Below are positions 11,763-23,629 of a stretch of 64,000 nucleotides of DNA, in pieces. Made by a program: the position numbers and the translations under genes. The stretch comes from Boswellia sacra. Its lineage: Eukaryota > Streptophyta > Magnoliopsida > Sapindales > Burseraceae. The stretch is taken from positions 132,001 through 196,000 of the forward strand of contig SNVD02011141.1 in the NCBI GenBank assembly GCA_013180625.2. The letters are read 5' to 3'. The first letter of the stretch is position 1. Each line of letters begins with the position of its first letter. Under the pieces are notes generated by a model. The model was not told the origin of the DNA. It did no database searches and saw nothing but the letters and a program-made list of their open reading frames with translations.

Positions 11763-12640
11763 GTGTTGCAATCCATGGGATTCATGATAGATCATCAAGG
11801 GGTGCAAATTGTTACAATGGTCAGGATTGCACATGAACCAGAATGAGGGATAATTTCGTAAAAGAACTGGTATTGCTGTACAGAGAATTAAATGTCAAGA
11901 TTTGTGGCTATAAGGGATCTTGAAGTCAGCTTTCTAACACATTTGTCAATGTGTCATTTGGAGTTGTCTGCAGGAATCTATGACTATCTCTTCATAGCTG
12001 GTTCATAGTTAATGGTGGTGCATTAAAGTCTACTCTAGAATTTGAATTTGATTGCTTAGTTGGTTGGAATTTGAATTTCTAGCTTAGTTGGTTGTGCTTT
12101 TATTACCTAATGTGTTTACTTATGAGTCTTAGTCAATAATTGAGTTGTCAATGTATTAGTTGAGCTGTAATTGTTGAACACATCTAATTATTGTCTTTTA
12201 CCTATGCTTGGAGGGTTGTTCCAAGTTATTTAAAGTCCCCAAGTTGTGTGTTCAAGGCAGTGAAGTTTTGAATTCGAATTTGAGTGAAATTTCAGTGTTT
12301 ATACTGATTTCTCATTAACTCTGTATCTCTTGGTGGATTCCATAGAGTGGTGAGTTAGTTTGAGCCCTGTATCCTTGGTTTACATCCTTGGGTGGTGAAT
12401 TTTCTGTATCCCATTGATGTTTACCCTGGTGGTGAGCTTGTTATCCTTTCAAAGAGTGTTTGTTAGGTTCCATTCTACTTATTCCAGCCATTGGTTGAGT
12501 TGATAATCAACTTAAAGATCCTATCCTCATCTATTATAATCCAGCAACCCGGTATCAGATTTGGTATAAGAGCCATATCTCGAAGATCCGGTATCAGATT
12601 TGGTATAAGAGCAATATCTCGAAGATCCGGTATCATATAT
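11763..12640 (+). mobile_element. Probable LTR remnant (copia-like) with primer-binding-site-like repeats
   Basis: The stretch begins TGTTGCAATCC and ends near ATAATCCAGCA (about 12548). It is followed by TTGGTATAAGAGCC, one mismatch from the Met-tRNA primer-binding site TTGGTATCAGAGCC. The primer-site region is duplicated as a tandem 39-bp unit (about 12551-12628). No gag or pol frame follows; instead the CML duplicate b starts at once. It is best read as a solo or truncated LTR with a few internal bases. No convincing target duplication was found. Confidence 0.5.
12551..12640. repeat. 39-bp tandem repeat, two copies plus a stub
   Basis: The unit GGTATCAGATTTGGTATAAG + AGCCATATCTCGAAGATCC is repeated with one substitution (AGCC to AGCA). 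A third start, GGTATCATATATCAG, follows before the CML duplicate begins. Confidence 0.85.
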
Positions 12641-13885
12641 CAGTGTATGTTGCCAATTCTAGCCCAAAATTAACTCCAACTTCGAGTGATCGCATTAATT
12701 TCAAAAGCAAGCAATAATGTATAACATAGTCCTGATTAGTTCTAACAATTAATTCAGATGAATTTCATGGTCCTGGTTTGCATGGAATCTTGAGACCAAA
12801 ATGAATGAATCTGAATACTCGGTACTTTATGTGGACGAAATTAATGCCAGCCCACATAATTTTCTCAGAAAACGATACTTTATTAGTAGCTAGCTTCCTT
12901 GTCTGAGTACTCCCAACGATAACTTAATAATACAAATAATCGCTTAAAAAGTAAAATATCGTAAGCTATTTTAACGTGTTAATTAGAAGATATTTTGTTC
13001 AGTTCAATTTATATATAGAAAGAGATCTCCGCTAACTAGTGACCATAAATATAATGTAATTTTAGATTATGATAATAACATGTTATTCTAAATGCACGAG
13101 AAAAATAATTAATAAATAATCAATCATTAATCATGTATTTGTTAACTTTTTAAGAGTAGTTCTATATATATAATCAATCCAAACAATCAAATTTATATCA
13201 CTTACGTGGTACAAACTTATTGAATGTATAAAAACAAAAAGAAAATTAAAGAATTTTTAATAAATAAAGTAAAATCACTTATTTAATGATTACATTAAAT
13301 CAGATTGTATAAATTGATTGTATGTACAAAATTACTCATTTTTTATTAATTTTTTTAGTAATATGACAATGAAGGGATAACTACAATAAAATTTAAACTT
13401 TATTCCATTAATTTATTTACACCTGTTTTTTGTCCTTTATAATGTCAATTTTTTTATCAGCTTTTGCAATAATGTTTAAGAGATTTGTCTTCTGTAACGT
13501 CCGTATTTGTCAGTAAATATAAGACTCACAAATCTTTAAGATGCATTTGATGAGTAACCAATACATGAAATTTAATCATGTTTGTATTTATCATTTAAAT
13601 GACTTAATATATAAAAGAAATAAATAGATGTGTACAAAACTAAATAATTATTAAAAAATTACTATAAATATAATCCAGATATAAACATAACTTATATTAT
13701 ATAAAAGGATTCCGAAGTGCAAAGCAAGTACACTTATGTCATGCACAAAGTTGCTTAAAGAAAAAGAGGCAGCATTATTATTACAACAATTACGGCTTAT
13801 TCAATATATAAGTAATAATTAAGTATATATCACTACTCCAAGATCAGATTAATCCATTAATTAATTAAATTAAGTTATAAATTAA

Positions 13886-14344
13886 TTAAGAAACAGTATG
13901 CAACATCATGTTCTTGAATTCCTGAAAGTCAAGAACTCCATCTGAGTTTGTATCATAGACGTAAATCATGCTTCTGCAATCCTTGCCACTCTGCTCATCC
14001 CACAATCCGAGTCTAGCGAGCACACTCTGTAGCTCTTCACTGGTGATGAAGCCATCGCCATTGAGATCAAACACATTGAACGCCTTGAAAAGGTCACTCT
14101 CCTCATCCTCAGTCTCGTCCACCGCTGCAGCATTCTGGCTCGATGTGATCGAATCATAAAAGAACAAGAATTCATTGAAGTCGAGAGTTGGTTTTTCAAC
14201 CAAGGATTCCAGCTCCTCTAGGCTGCAATGCACACCAATTCTCTCAAGAACCCAGTTGAGCTCTTCCAGGCTTACCAGGCCATCACCGTTCCTGTCAAGC
14301 TTCTCGAATATCCTCTTCAAGTCATTGCTGTTAAGTGCAGCCAT
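13886..14344 (-). CDS. Calmodulin-like calcium-binding protein (CML44-type), 152 aa
   Basis: A single-exon gene, as is usual for CMLs. Three canonical EF-hand loops are visible: DRNGDGLVSLEE (about residues 17-28), DLNGDGFITSEE (about 92-103) and DTNSDGVLDFQE (about 129-140), each with Asp at 1, Asx at 3 and 5, Gly at 6 and Glu at 12. The second EF position (about residues 41-66) has lost its loop and is structural only. The protein ends EFKNMMLHTVS, like CML43/44-type proteins. It should be a cytosolic or nuclear calcium sensor that binds targets on calcium rise. The start is the first ATG of the frame. A TATA motif on the minus strand at 14475-14482 lies about 130 bp upstream. The exact orthologue is uncertain; the CML family call is firm. 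Confidence 0.93.
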   Translation of the reverse strand: MAALNSNDLKRIFEKLDRNGDGLVSLEELNWVLERIGVHCSLEELESLVEKPTLDFNEFLFFYDSITSSQNAAAVDETEDEESDLFKAFNVFDLNGDGFITSEELQSVLARLGLWDEQSGKDCRSMIYVYDTNSDGVLDFQEFKNMMLHTVS

Positions 14345-14474
14345 GGTGATGTGATGAATTGATGAGAATCCTATTTTATTATTCCCAGAAAAATAAAAAC
14401 TGGAGTAATTACAGCAATCTCTCTACTGCATGAAACTACATTCCTGGTGAGACTAAACGCTGAAGCTAACTGGG

Positions 14475-14482
14475 TATTTATA
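14475..14482 (-). promoter_or_regulatory. TATA box of the intact CML gene
   Basis: TATAAATA on the minus strand, about 130 bp before the ATG. The matching position in the CML pseudogene copy reads GATAAATT. Confidence 0.6.
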
Positions 14483-15532
14483 GATGAACCGTATAAGCCC
14501 TTACAAGTGCAGTACTGGTCCTAAATACGGCGATGACGTGCAAAACTGGCCAATTGCAGGAAGAGATGTGGCGGAGAGACATTGGATGTCTGGAGAGGAA
14601 GCTAGCACGAAGCTTCGCGTTGATATTCCTCGAGTATTTTTTGTCACTCTGAGAGCAACGTAGATTCGATCTTTATATATAGTTCGGTTGAGAAAATTTA
14701 TAATTTCTGTTATTTGTTAATTTTTTTTTCTGATAATCTATTTAAGTTCTAAAAATTTCTAGCCATCTAATCAAGTTGCTTGTTTCCTTCCGCAACAAAG
14801 TACGAATTCTCTTTTGAATTATTATCTTTCACATCGATCTCTGAACATGAGTTGTGGTGTCCATGTCCCTTTGGGCCTTATCTTTGGGCCACTTGAAATT
14901 GAATTGGCGGCAATAATTTTGTCAGGAATGGGCGCATTGATCAGCCTCAGCCAGTTATTTTGTCTTCTCTCTGCAGTGGCAAATTATGAGTCGCATATGA
15001 TATTAAGTTGGAAAGTAAAAGATGAATATTGCTGCCATTGTTGTTAACTTGTTGTAAACGTCGAGGAGTTAGGTCACCCATATCCCTTCATGGATCCATA
15101 CCAATGGCTCTACTTGTGGACAATTATTATTACTACTATTTTAAGAGAATTGAGTTTTCTAATTGAAATATGTTTCATAAAAACAATTTCTCATTTCTCG
15201 GAAACAAATTTAAGAAATATGCATGCATGCATGAAAAGTATAAGTTAGTCAAATTATATTCAAGGGACAAGTACCAAGTACAATAGTATTGCAAGGACAA
15301 CACCGTACGAGTGTAATTTGACTCAATTGTTGGAAGTTAGAGAGTCAAAGTGGGAATTTCACAGAAGATTCCACCGTACCAGCAAATAGTACGCTTATTG
15401 ACTGTTGCAAATAAAAATACAAACCGCCCAGATTTCCGTCTATGTACAGAACTTCTTTACCAAGAACTATGTATTAAAAGCGGTGGCCAACCCGCCGACT
15501 TGTCTGAATTTTCCTTCTTCATTTTCCAGGGG

Positions 15533-16986
15533 TTAGAAATTATAGAACCTCTGAAGTTCCGGTGGGGCTGAGAAAAATCTCAAGCAGGAATTTTACTACA
15601 AGAATAAATATTTTTTTCTATGATGTGATTGGCACAGGAAAATAATCTTCAGATTTCGATAGAGACTGGGTAAATTTTTCAAAGTCTCGTGATGCATGCA
15701 ACTTGCAGGTTTCATGGGGATTCTCAGAATAATACCTTGACTTTGAATATTTAATTTTCTAATTACATGTTGAAAATGTTAATGTATACACTGCATCAGT
15801 GAAGGGTTTTTTTGATTGATAAAACTTTTTTCTAAAAATTTACGTCCTGTAACTACACTCGACATTCGGTTGAAGTATCAAACACTTGACAGATAATATT
15901 TGATAGTATCCGTCATGCATATAAATTTTTATGGATAAGACTATTTTTATAACTCCAACTTAAATTTGGGATATTTTTGAATTTTTCTTAATATATATAT
16001 AGTTTATAACATTAATATGATCATATTATATAGATATGGTCTGTTACTCAGACAAGCCTCCAGAGCCGACTTTTCTTCTTTTATTTGTTTATACATTTAA
16101 TTGGCAATAACTAACAATTAATTGATTAATATGGTTGGTCGGAGCTGAGATAATAATAATAATTAATTGACGTAATTATAATTGGCAATGGTACGTAGAC
16201 GTAGTCAATGGAAACTTCGCATTAATTCCTTTTGAGGAAAAGTATTGTAAAATAATTAATAATCGTGAGCACGTTCAACTGAGCTGAGCTGAGGTGAGCT
16301 GAACGCAGAATATACGAAGTCTTTGGCCTCTCGAAATTTCAAGAGTACAATAAGGTTCAAATTAATACCATATAATTCCACTTAATTTCATAAATTAATT
16401 TAGGCTTTAAGTAATATAATCATTCAATTAAGGCAGCACACAGTATTTTTAAAAAGAGAAAAGGCTGTGGACGAAGATTAGTTCGATCAAAGAATTCAAA
16501 ACTGTAGGTTTTCGTGTGGTTTGCTGAATATACTAGAAGCAAGCAGCCAGAACAATTCCTTCGAAATATCAATTGATACAGTTACAAATCCAAAATGAAG
16601 ACAAAATAACTCCTATGATAAATAAACCTATTCCTCCCTTCTACTCAAAAATATGCACAAATAAGCAAATATACACTTTATTCTTACACATTATTTGCAT
16701 TACATAAAATTTCCATACAATAATTAATCAAGAACGTACAATACACGCATGTGGGATTCTCATGCCATATTTCCTTCCACCATGCATATAATGCCAGGGC
16801 TTTCTCTGCCACTAGTTGCTATACTGATCAATGTACGTATTTAAGTTGTTTCAAATTACTGATCAGATTAAAGAAGAACAAATTGGGATATGACAAAGTG
16901 TAACGTGCTGAGAATCCGTAATAATAATAATCAAACTTGCAGAAGACTTCTAAATGTGCAGCGAATTTATGAACTAATTAGAAATA
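15533..16986. other. Intergenic between two CML genes, nothing recognised
   Basis: AT-rich DNA between the 5' side of one CML gene and the 3' end of the next. A GAGCTGAGCTGAGGTGAGCTGA short repeat sits near 16280-16305. No coding frame is supported. Confidence 0.4.
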
Positions 16987-17469
16987 TTAATTATTCGTTT
17001 GCAACATCATGTTCTTGAATTCTTCAAAGTCAAGAACACCATCCAAGTTGATATCATACGTACAAATCATTTTTTTACAATCCTTCCCACTCTTCTCGTT
17101 CCACAATCCAAGTCTTGACAAAACGCTTTGAAGCTCCTCGCATGAGATGTACCCATCACCATTCATATCGAATACTTTAAACGCCATGGCTAGCTCAGCC
17201 TCCTCCTCCTCCTCGATCACATTCTTCTCAATCTCTTCTTCGGGCTGGTTACCAGGACTCTTCTTTCCCGATATGGTGTCCCAGAAGAACAAGAACTGAT
17301 TGAAATCCAGGCTTCGTTGTCCCACTATTGCCTCCAGCTCGTCCAGGTTATAACGAACTCCAATTTTCTCAAGTAGCCAGTTGAGCTCCGCTAGGCTCAG
17401 CTGCCCATCGCCATTCTTGTCGAGATCTGTGAATATCCGTTGCAAGTCAGCAGGGTTGAGTGGACACAT
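16987..17469 (-). CDS. CML44: Calmodulin-like protein, CML44-like, 160 aa
   Basis: A single-exon CML paralogous to the gene at 13886-14344, with the same domain plan. EF loops are DKNGDGQLSLAE (about residues 17-28), DMNGDGYISCEE (about 99-110) and DINLDGVLDFEE (about 136-147); the second position (LDELEAIVGQRSLDFNQFLF) has no usable calcium loop. The linker between halves has an acidic run (about residues 75-90, EEEIEKNVIEEEEEAE) longer than in its neighbour. The start MCPLNPADLQRIF resembles, as I recall it, the N-terminus of CML44-type proteins. It probably acts as a soluble calcium sensor. A TATATATA motif at 17595-17602 lies about 126 bp upstream. The symbol is a family-level assignment. 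Confidence 0.92.
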   Translation of the reverse strand: MCPLNPADLQRIFTDLDKNGDGQLSLAELNWLLEKIGVRYNLDELEAIVGQRSLDFNQFLFFWDTISGKKSPGNQPEEEIEKNVIEEEEEAELAMAFKVFDMNGDGYISCEELQSVLSRLGLWNEKSGKDCKKMICTYDINLDGVLDFEEFKNMMLQTNN

Positions 17470-17594
17470 ATTGGCAAATATTTAATTAGCAAATTTCGAA
17501 CATATAAATGGTAATTTCATGCAGGTTTGCTGATCAGTTGCTGTGTGCTCGGCACAAACGGTAGCAAATGTTGTATCTAAAAGGTGTCCGAAAC

Positions 17595-17602
17595 TATATA
17601 TA
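17595..17602 (-). promoter_or_regulatory. TATA-like motif upstream of the CML44-like gene
   Basis: TATATATA about 126 bp before the ATG, in the same relative place as the TATA box of the neighbouring CML gene. Confidence 0.5.
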
Positions 17603-17954
17603 GACCGACATGCATATACAATAAAGAAACGCCTCAAAGGGTTTCAATTTTGTACGATAGTGTGACGTACATTATGGGAGAATTGGCGAGTATAAACCGT
17701 GTCCAAGAAACTGCAAAGAAACTTCAGTTGGATCAACTAATGAAAGTCCCAAATGTCACATCATTCAATAGCTTGTAACATTTGATAATCTAATTTTGAG
17801 TTCTTATACTCATTTGACTAGGAAAAAAAAAAGTGGATTCAATTTATGGGCTTTATTAAATTTATAAGGCTAGGATTGTGCCACGTAAACCAGTTTTGAC
17901 AATTAATAATCGATGAAGTGTAGTCACAATTATAGGATAAACATAATTTTATAG

Positions 17955-17956
<2 letters not shown>

Positions 17957-18025
<69 letters not shown>

Positions 18026-18026
18026 T
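17957..18026. repeat. Compound microsatellite (TA)n(CA)n
   Basis: An uninterrupted TA run of about 46 bases passes directly into a CA run of about 22 bases. It lies just left of the USP duplication. Confidence 0.97.
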
Positions 18027-18540
18027 GTACACTATATCGAAATACTTGCTTTATTGTTATTTTTTAGTTAGTATGAAAATTATAAGAAATTAAAATTATT
18101 CCAATTTCAACACTTTGATGAATTGTGTTTAAAAGTTAACAAAATGGAACATCTGTTTTCGAATTTTTCAAGAAATTGTATTGCAATTCTGAAAGAATTA
18201 ATAAAGATAAACACAAAATGCGGTGACACGAGTCACGAGATAAGGATAACTTGAAATTCAGTATAGGTATCTTCTATAATTTGTTTGAGTAATATTTTTG
18301 CAACTTGATAACTTCAAATAGATCCTTTGATGCCATGTTGACATTGACATATAAAAGGAATTTTTTGGCCGTTACGTAAACACCTTTTAAACCTATGTAT
18401 AACAAAATGTAAATCTCTTCATCCATCGAACAAGAGGCGAATACTCGATAACGAAGAATAAATCTTAATAGAATCGTAATAGATAAAAAATAAGAATAAT
18501 CTTTCACTTTTCATTCACATGAGGTTGGCGCCTTCGCATA

Positions 18541-18871
18541 TCAAATTTCTTTTATTGTAAGGACCTCGGAAGCCTCTAAAAAAATTGGGAGATCCGAATC
18601 CTTGTCGAGAAGGACATGCAGAAACGGGGACCACTTTCTGCAATTACGTGGCCAACGTTGCATATTCCAAAATTCGCCATAACCTCCAAAGTCCAAGCAC
18701 GGCACAGGAGGTAGGAGCAATGGGCAACTTCTGTCTCGTAGTATACATTCTGACAAAAAGAGGAAAATCGCTTGCTTCATAGTAAAAGCCAAAATGCCTA
18801 AAAGGTCGTTTAAACCTTTCTCTGCCATGAAGAGCCACTGATATTTCAGTTGCAGAACAAATGGACCGCAT
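18541..18871 (-). other. Weak open frames downstream of USP copy A, probably not a gene
   Basis: Two overlapping minus-strand frames (75 aa from 18871; 95 aa from 18828) are also present in unit 2 (30355-30709). A two-base deletion in unit 2 changes the reading frame in the middle, so neither protein is conserved between units. No domain was recognised. It may be 3'-flanking transcript or an old gene remnant. Confidence 0.25.
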
Positions 18872-20184
18872 GAGACTCAGGAAAAAGGTTGAAAAATATT
18901 AATTATTTTTATTTTTATTATTATGAAGCAGCAGAACCAAATACATGTAAATTTACAGTTTTATTGTCTTCTGTAGACAAAGACATTGGAATTTAATTTT
19001 TAGTTATATGGAGCTAAATAAGTAGAAATATTTCGTTTCCCTCATTTTATTTTCTTGCCAAGAAATAAATATTCCGAAAAATCACAAGCATAAACCTTCT
19101 ATTCGAACAGCAGGGACAAAATTCGAGTGTAAACTACTCAATAACATTTTCTTATTCTTTCTCTAGAGTGATAAAAATAATTATAGAACAGTATAGAAAT
19201 TGTGACGCAATGGAGCACAATACCTCAATCTCCAGAAGAACTAATTTGAACTAACTTATACCAAAAACTACACAAAGAAGAATATGATTTATTCCTGACC
19301 TGACTGAGACTAAAACTTGTGGAAAATTAAACCAAAAAAGCTGGAGAACTGTTCTCTCCCTGTATATTTTCATCTTCGAGGTTTCAAGCTAAAAACTTGT
19401 CAGGCTCACTCTAATTCCCCTTTTCCAGCTGTACAATTTTCTTGATTTTGAAACCCCGGATCCGTATTTCCTCTGGCACTGAAAAATCTTTGTAATCAAC
19501 AGGTTCAAGTATCCAACCCTTGTTCTGCACCAAACCTCCTACTTTCACCTGTTTAAAGGTGATATTACATTATTAGAATTTACTCCAAGTACAAACTTCA
19601 CATATACGCAAAAAAAAAAAAAAAAAGGGACACTTATGCTTGAGTCTGGAGGTTATTGTTATCCTATCCTAACTGCCAGAACATGCAAATATTTTAGCGA
19701 AGAGGGGCACAAACTGGAAAGAACATCTCCCAAGGTTCTAAGATAAAGCTGAAAACAGAACTCGGCAACTATATGGCAGTAACCACTAAGTCCTGCTAAG
19801 CGGTGACAATATTTAAAAGACTATACGCTTAAAATCTATTCGTGTACGGTCGAAGTCAAAACAGCCTTCGGTTTGGGCTGCTTAAGAAAACTAATAAATA
19901 AAGAAAAACTCAATTTGCTGCCACTCTTAGCGTTTGGTGATACGTGCTTAAAGTATCATACCTCTGCATCATCAACAGCATCAATGATAAGAGCTCCATC
20001 CAAAGAGAGATCTTCAAGAATGACATTTTGGCCTTTAATAGCCAAGGTTGATTTTTGAGAAATGGAGCAACCAGAGCTAACTTTGCTTTTGACATCTGAA
20101 AAAGTCAGGCCCCATTTTGGCTTCCATACAATGCGAGACCAGACTTCTACCTCTTGCCCATTGAAGACCTGCTGTACAGGATCA

Positions 20185-20409
<225 letters not shown>

Positions 20410-21943
20410 TTAAATATAAATAATTATCAACTTGAAACTCAACCACACACAACTAAATCCCTATCAGGAAACGAAGAAAAAAGCAATCTAAGCATGAGTT
20501 CCTGAAATTAAAAGCAGGTAACAAAATCCATTATTGGTTAAATGTTTCTGATCAAAAAAATTAAAATATTTACCAAACGAAATTTTGTGGAAAGATGGTG
20601 GCTAAACGAATCAAATAAACTAACATGTAACACACAAACACACCTAAAAGAAGAAAATCAAAGATTCTAGATAATAGTTAATAGACTAAAGCAAATTTAA
20701 TCATCAATACAATTTTTTTTTTGGTCCATTATAACGGTTAAGGCTTTAACTTATTAGTATAAAAGCTGTGATAGTTGGTCAAAGTGAAGTATCATGATAT
20801 ACTCCCAATTTCTTTGATTTTCAAGGAGCTCTTGCAAGCAAAGGCATAAAATTGTGTAAATTAGTAAATGGCTATCCAGATAGGAAGAAAAGAAGAGTGG
20901 ACAGTTTAGCTATTCATCTAAAACAAAATTAGCATAGACGAGCTTGTAATCTTAAGCATTACTTCTAAAGCATCAATGATTCTAAAGCTATTCAACAATG
21001 ATTATAGCAATAATAAGAAAACCTAAGAAGCAAATATCATCATAGAACCACATGAAAAACGATTCTTCTATGAGAAAATAAAAAAGGCTAGGTCCACATA
21101 GAGGAATAAGGCCCAAGCAAGGGCAAGAACATGAAAATGAGTTGCTGAAAATCTCAGGAGAATAACTTACCGTAAATCCAACCCTTGCAGATGGAGGCAA
21201 TGTTTTTGGATAGTCTTGCATCATACACTCAAGTCGAGTTGAGGAATTGAATGCGGATTTGGTAGCATCTTTGTATCTGCAATAAAACAAATGACATGAT
21301 ATTGGAGACAATTTCAGGGTAACACTTCTATTCATATAAAGCATAAACTTGCAAAACAAAGACATAAATGCATAAGAGCATCACTAGTCTTATAACTTGG
21401 GATTGATAAGCTATATGCCACATTGTTAGGGAACAATGCCAAATCTAATCTCTATAGGCTAAAGGGATCCAAGATGATAGGGAGCTCCCGGTCGAGCATT
21501 ATAGTAAATTATAGCCTCTTTGTTAAAGTAGAAATTGTAGCTTCCTTGTCAAGTAGAAATCTCTGAATGCAAGCAGTTAAACACCATTATTTTGAATACG
21601 ATATCACCATAAAAAGGAATTACTTTGGGTTCACAAACTCCTTTATTGCACCTCCAGTTTTGTTGAGCTCTTCAAGGTAAGGACCAACTTCCAAAATCAA
21701 CTACAAAATAAATAAATTAAGACAATTTAAGAATTGTACATCACCAAGAAACCTATTCAGATACATGCTATATACTTAGGAATATACTTTCCCAAGAGAA
21801 AGTCAGATCAAAATGCATAAACCCAAGACTGGTAATAGAGAAAACAATGCTTTAATTTCAGAAATGCCTTATGCATCTCATTCTAAAACATTTCTGCACA
21901 CCGTGATATAGATATCTTACAATTATATAGTCTTAATTGTCAC

Positions 21944-22654
21944 TAGGGGTGGCAAATCATGTTTGCGGGTCGTGTTTGTGTCATGTTGAGCTGTGACACG
22001 ATAAAGATAGACACAACACGAACGCGACCCGTTTATTATTCGTGTCACTAAGTCTCAATACGAACATGACACGATTATTAAACGGGTAACACGACACGAC
22101 ACGACACGACACGCTAACACGAATAATAAACGGGTCGTGCTTGTGTTAGACACAAACACGACTCGTCTAACACGATTATGACCCGTTAACACGATTATGA
22201 CATGTTACATAATTAGGTTTCTAATTTTTGTTAAATGACAAAATATCTTAAGTTCTAAAATTTATTAGGTTTTAAAATTCTATTTTTATTTTAAAATTTA
22301 GATACATATATGGACTAAAATGTCTAAAACTATATTATTAAGTTTAGTCTTTTTAAATTTAATATTATTTTGTAATCGTGTCAATATTCATGTTAATCGT
22401 GTTATCGTATCAATATTCGTGTTATCGTGTCAATCGTGCATAATATGTATTCGTGTTATTCATGTTATTCGTGTTATTCGTGTCATAAACGTGTTCATGT
22501 CATAATCATGTTCGCGTGTTGAAGACTCTCAACCCGAACACGACACAATTATTAAACGGGTTGACATCTCTGACACGAACACGAATATGCCAAAACCTAA
22601 ACCCGTATAGTGTCAAGTCATGTTCGCGTGTCGTGTCGAAAATTACCACCCCTA
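21944..22654. mobile_element. Non-autonomous hAT element, 711 bp, only in USP unit 1
   Basis: The ends are TAGGGGTGGCAA and TTACCACCCCTA, a 12-bp inverted pair with one mismatch. The flanks are ATTGTCAC (21936-21943) and ACTGTCAC (22655-22662), an 8-bp target duplication with one change. Unit 2 shows the empty site, ATTGTCACGTGTCTCTC, near 34915. The inside is made of many short words such as ACACGACACG, CGTGTTA and AAACGGGT on both strands, so it can fold extensively. It has no transposase frame. It sits in the intron between USP exons 11 and 12. Confidence 0.93.
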
Positions 22655-23503
22655 ACTGTCACATGTCTCTCACTGTCCTAGCATCATTTTTTAGGTGTCC
22701 CTGATGAATTCACCAACATTATATTACATTCTGATGTGGCAAAAGAAAAATGAAAACTATTAGAAGAACAAATATACAGGTGTAAAAAAATGTTGACCAT
22801 TCAGACAAACCTTGCAACAATATCTATGTGGAGTAATGACACTTGCTGTAAATATTGAGCAATAATTGCAAACGATAGTGAGGCTAGTATTCCTTATTCA
22901 TCTCACTAGCCATCCTTTTAGAAACCAGAGTATAAATAATAATAATAATAACAAAATGAAAACAAAGGTGAACATGTTTGTAACACAAATTACTTGGTTT
23001 ATGTTTCTTGGGAAAGGAGAGTAGCCTGTTGTTTCAGAATTGACATCTCCGTCAGGATATCCAGTTGCCCGAAGCAGAGGATCTAGCTGATTGTACTCCA
23101 CATTGATCACCATTGATCTCCTTGAATTTAGTTTTAATTCAAATTAGTAATTAAGTTTTATATAATATTGCTGGCATGGCAGAGCACAGTTGAGTATATT
23201 CTGCTACATTTATAACCACAGAAAATTCAAAGAACTATAGATAACTAAGTTAAAATACATATAAGACTCAAAAAACCGGTACATACAATAGAATGTCAAA
23301 TAGATATTAGGTTAATGCCCATATTTGAACCAAGTTCAAAACACTTGAGAATAACTTTAAAGGGCCATGACATAATCAGCAATTATAAACTAGAAATACA
23401 AGAAAAATACTACAATACATGAATTCTCTGTTGATTTGAAAAAAAAAAGGCATTTCTTGGGTATAATACCAAAAAATACCAATAAATAAAACAAAAATCT
23501 TTA

Positions 23504-23629
<126 letters not shown>

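Larger units (their letters stand above)
12643..15532. repeat. CML segmental duplicate, copy b (intact gene)
   Basis: Direct duplicate of 7186-10445; see that entry. Small indels account for the length difference. The boundary on the left touches the LTR remnant, and on the right similarity fades at about 15532. Confidence 0.88.
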
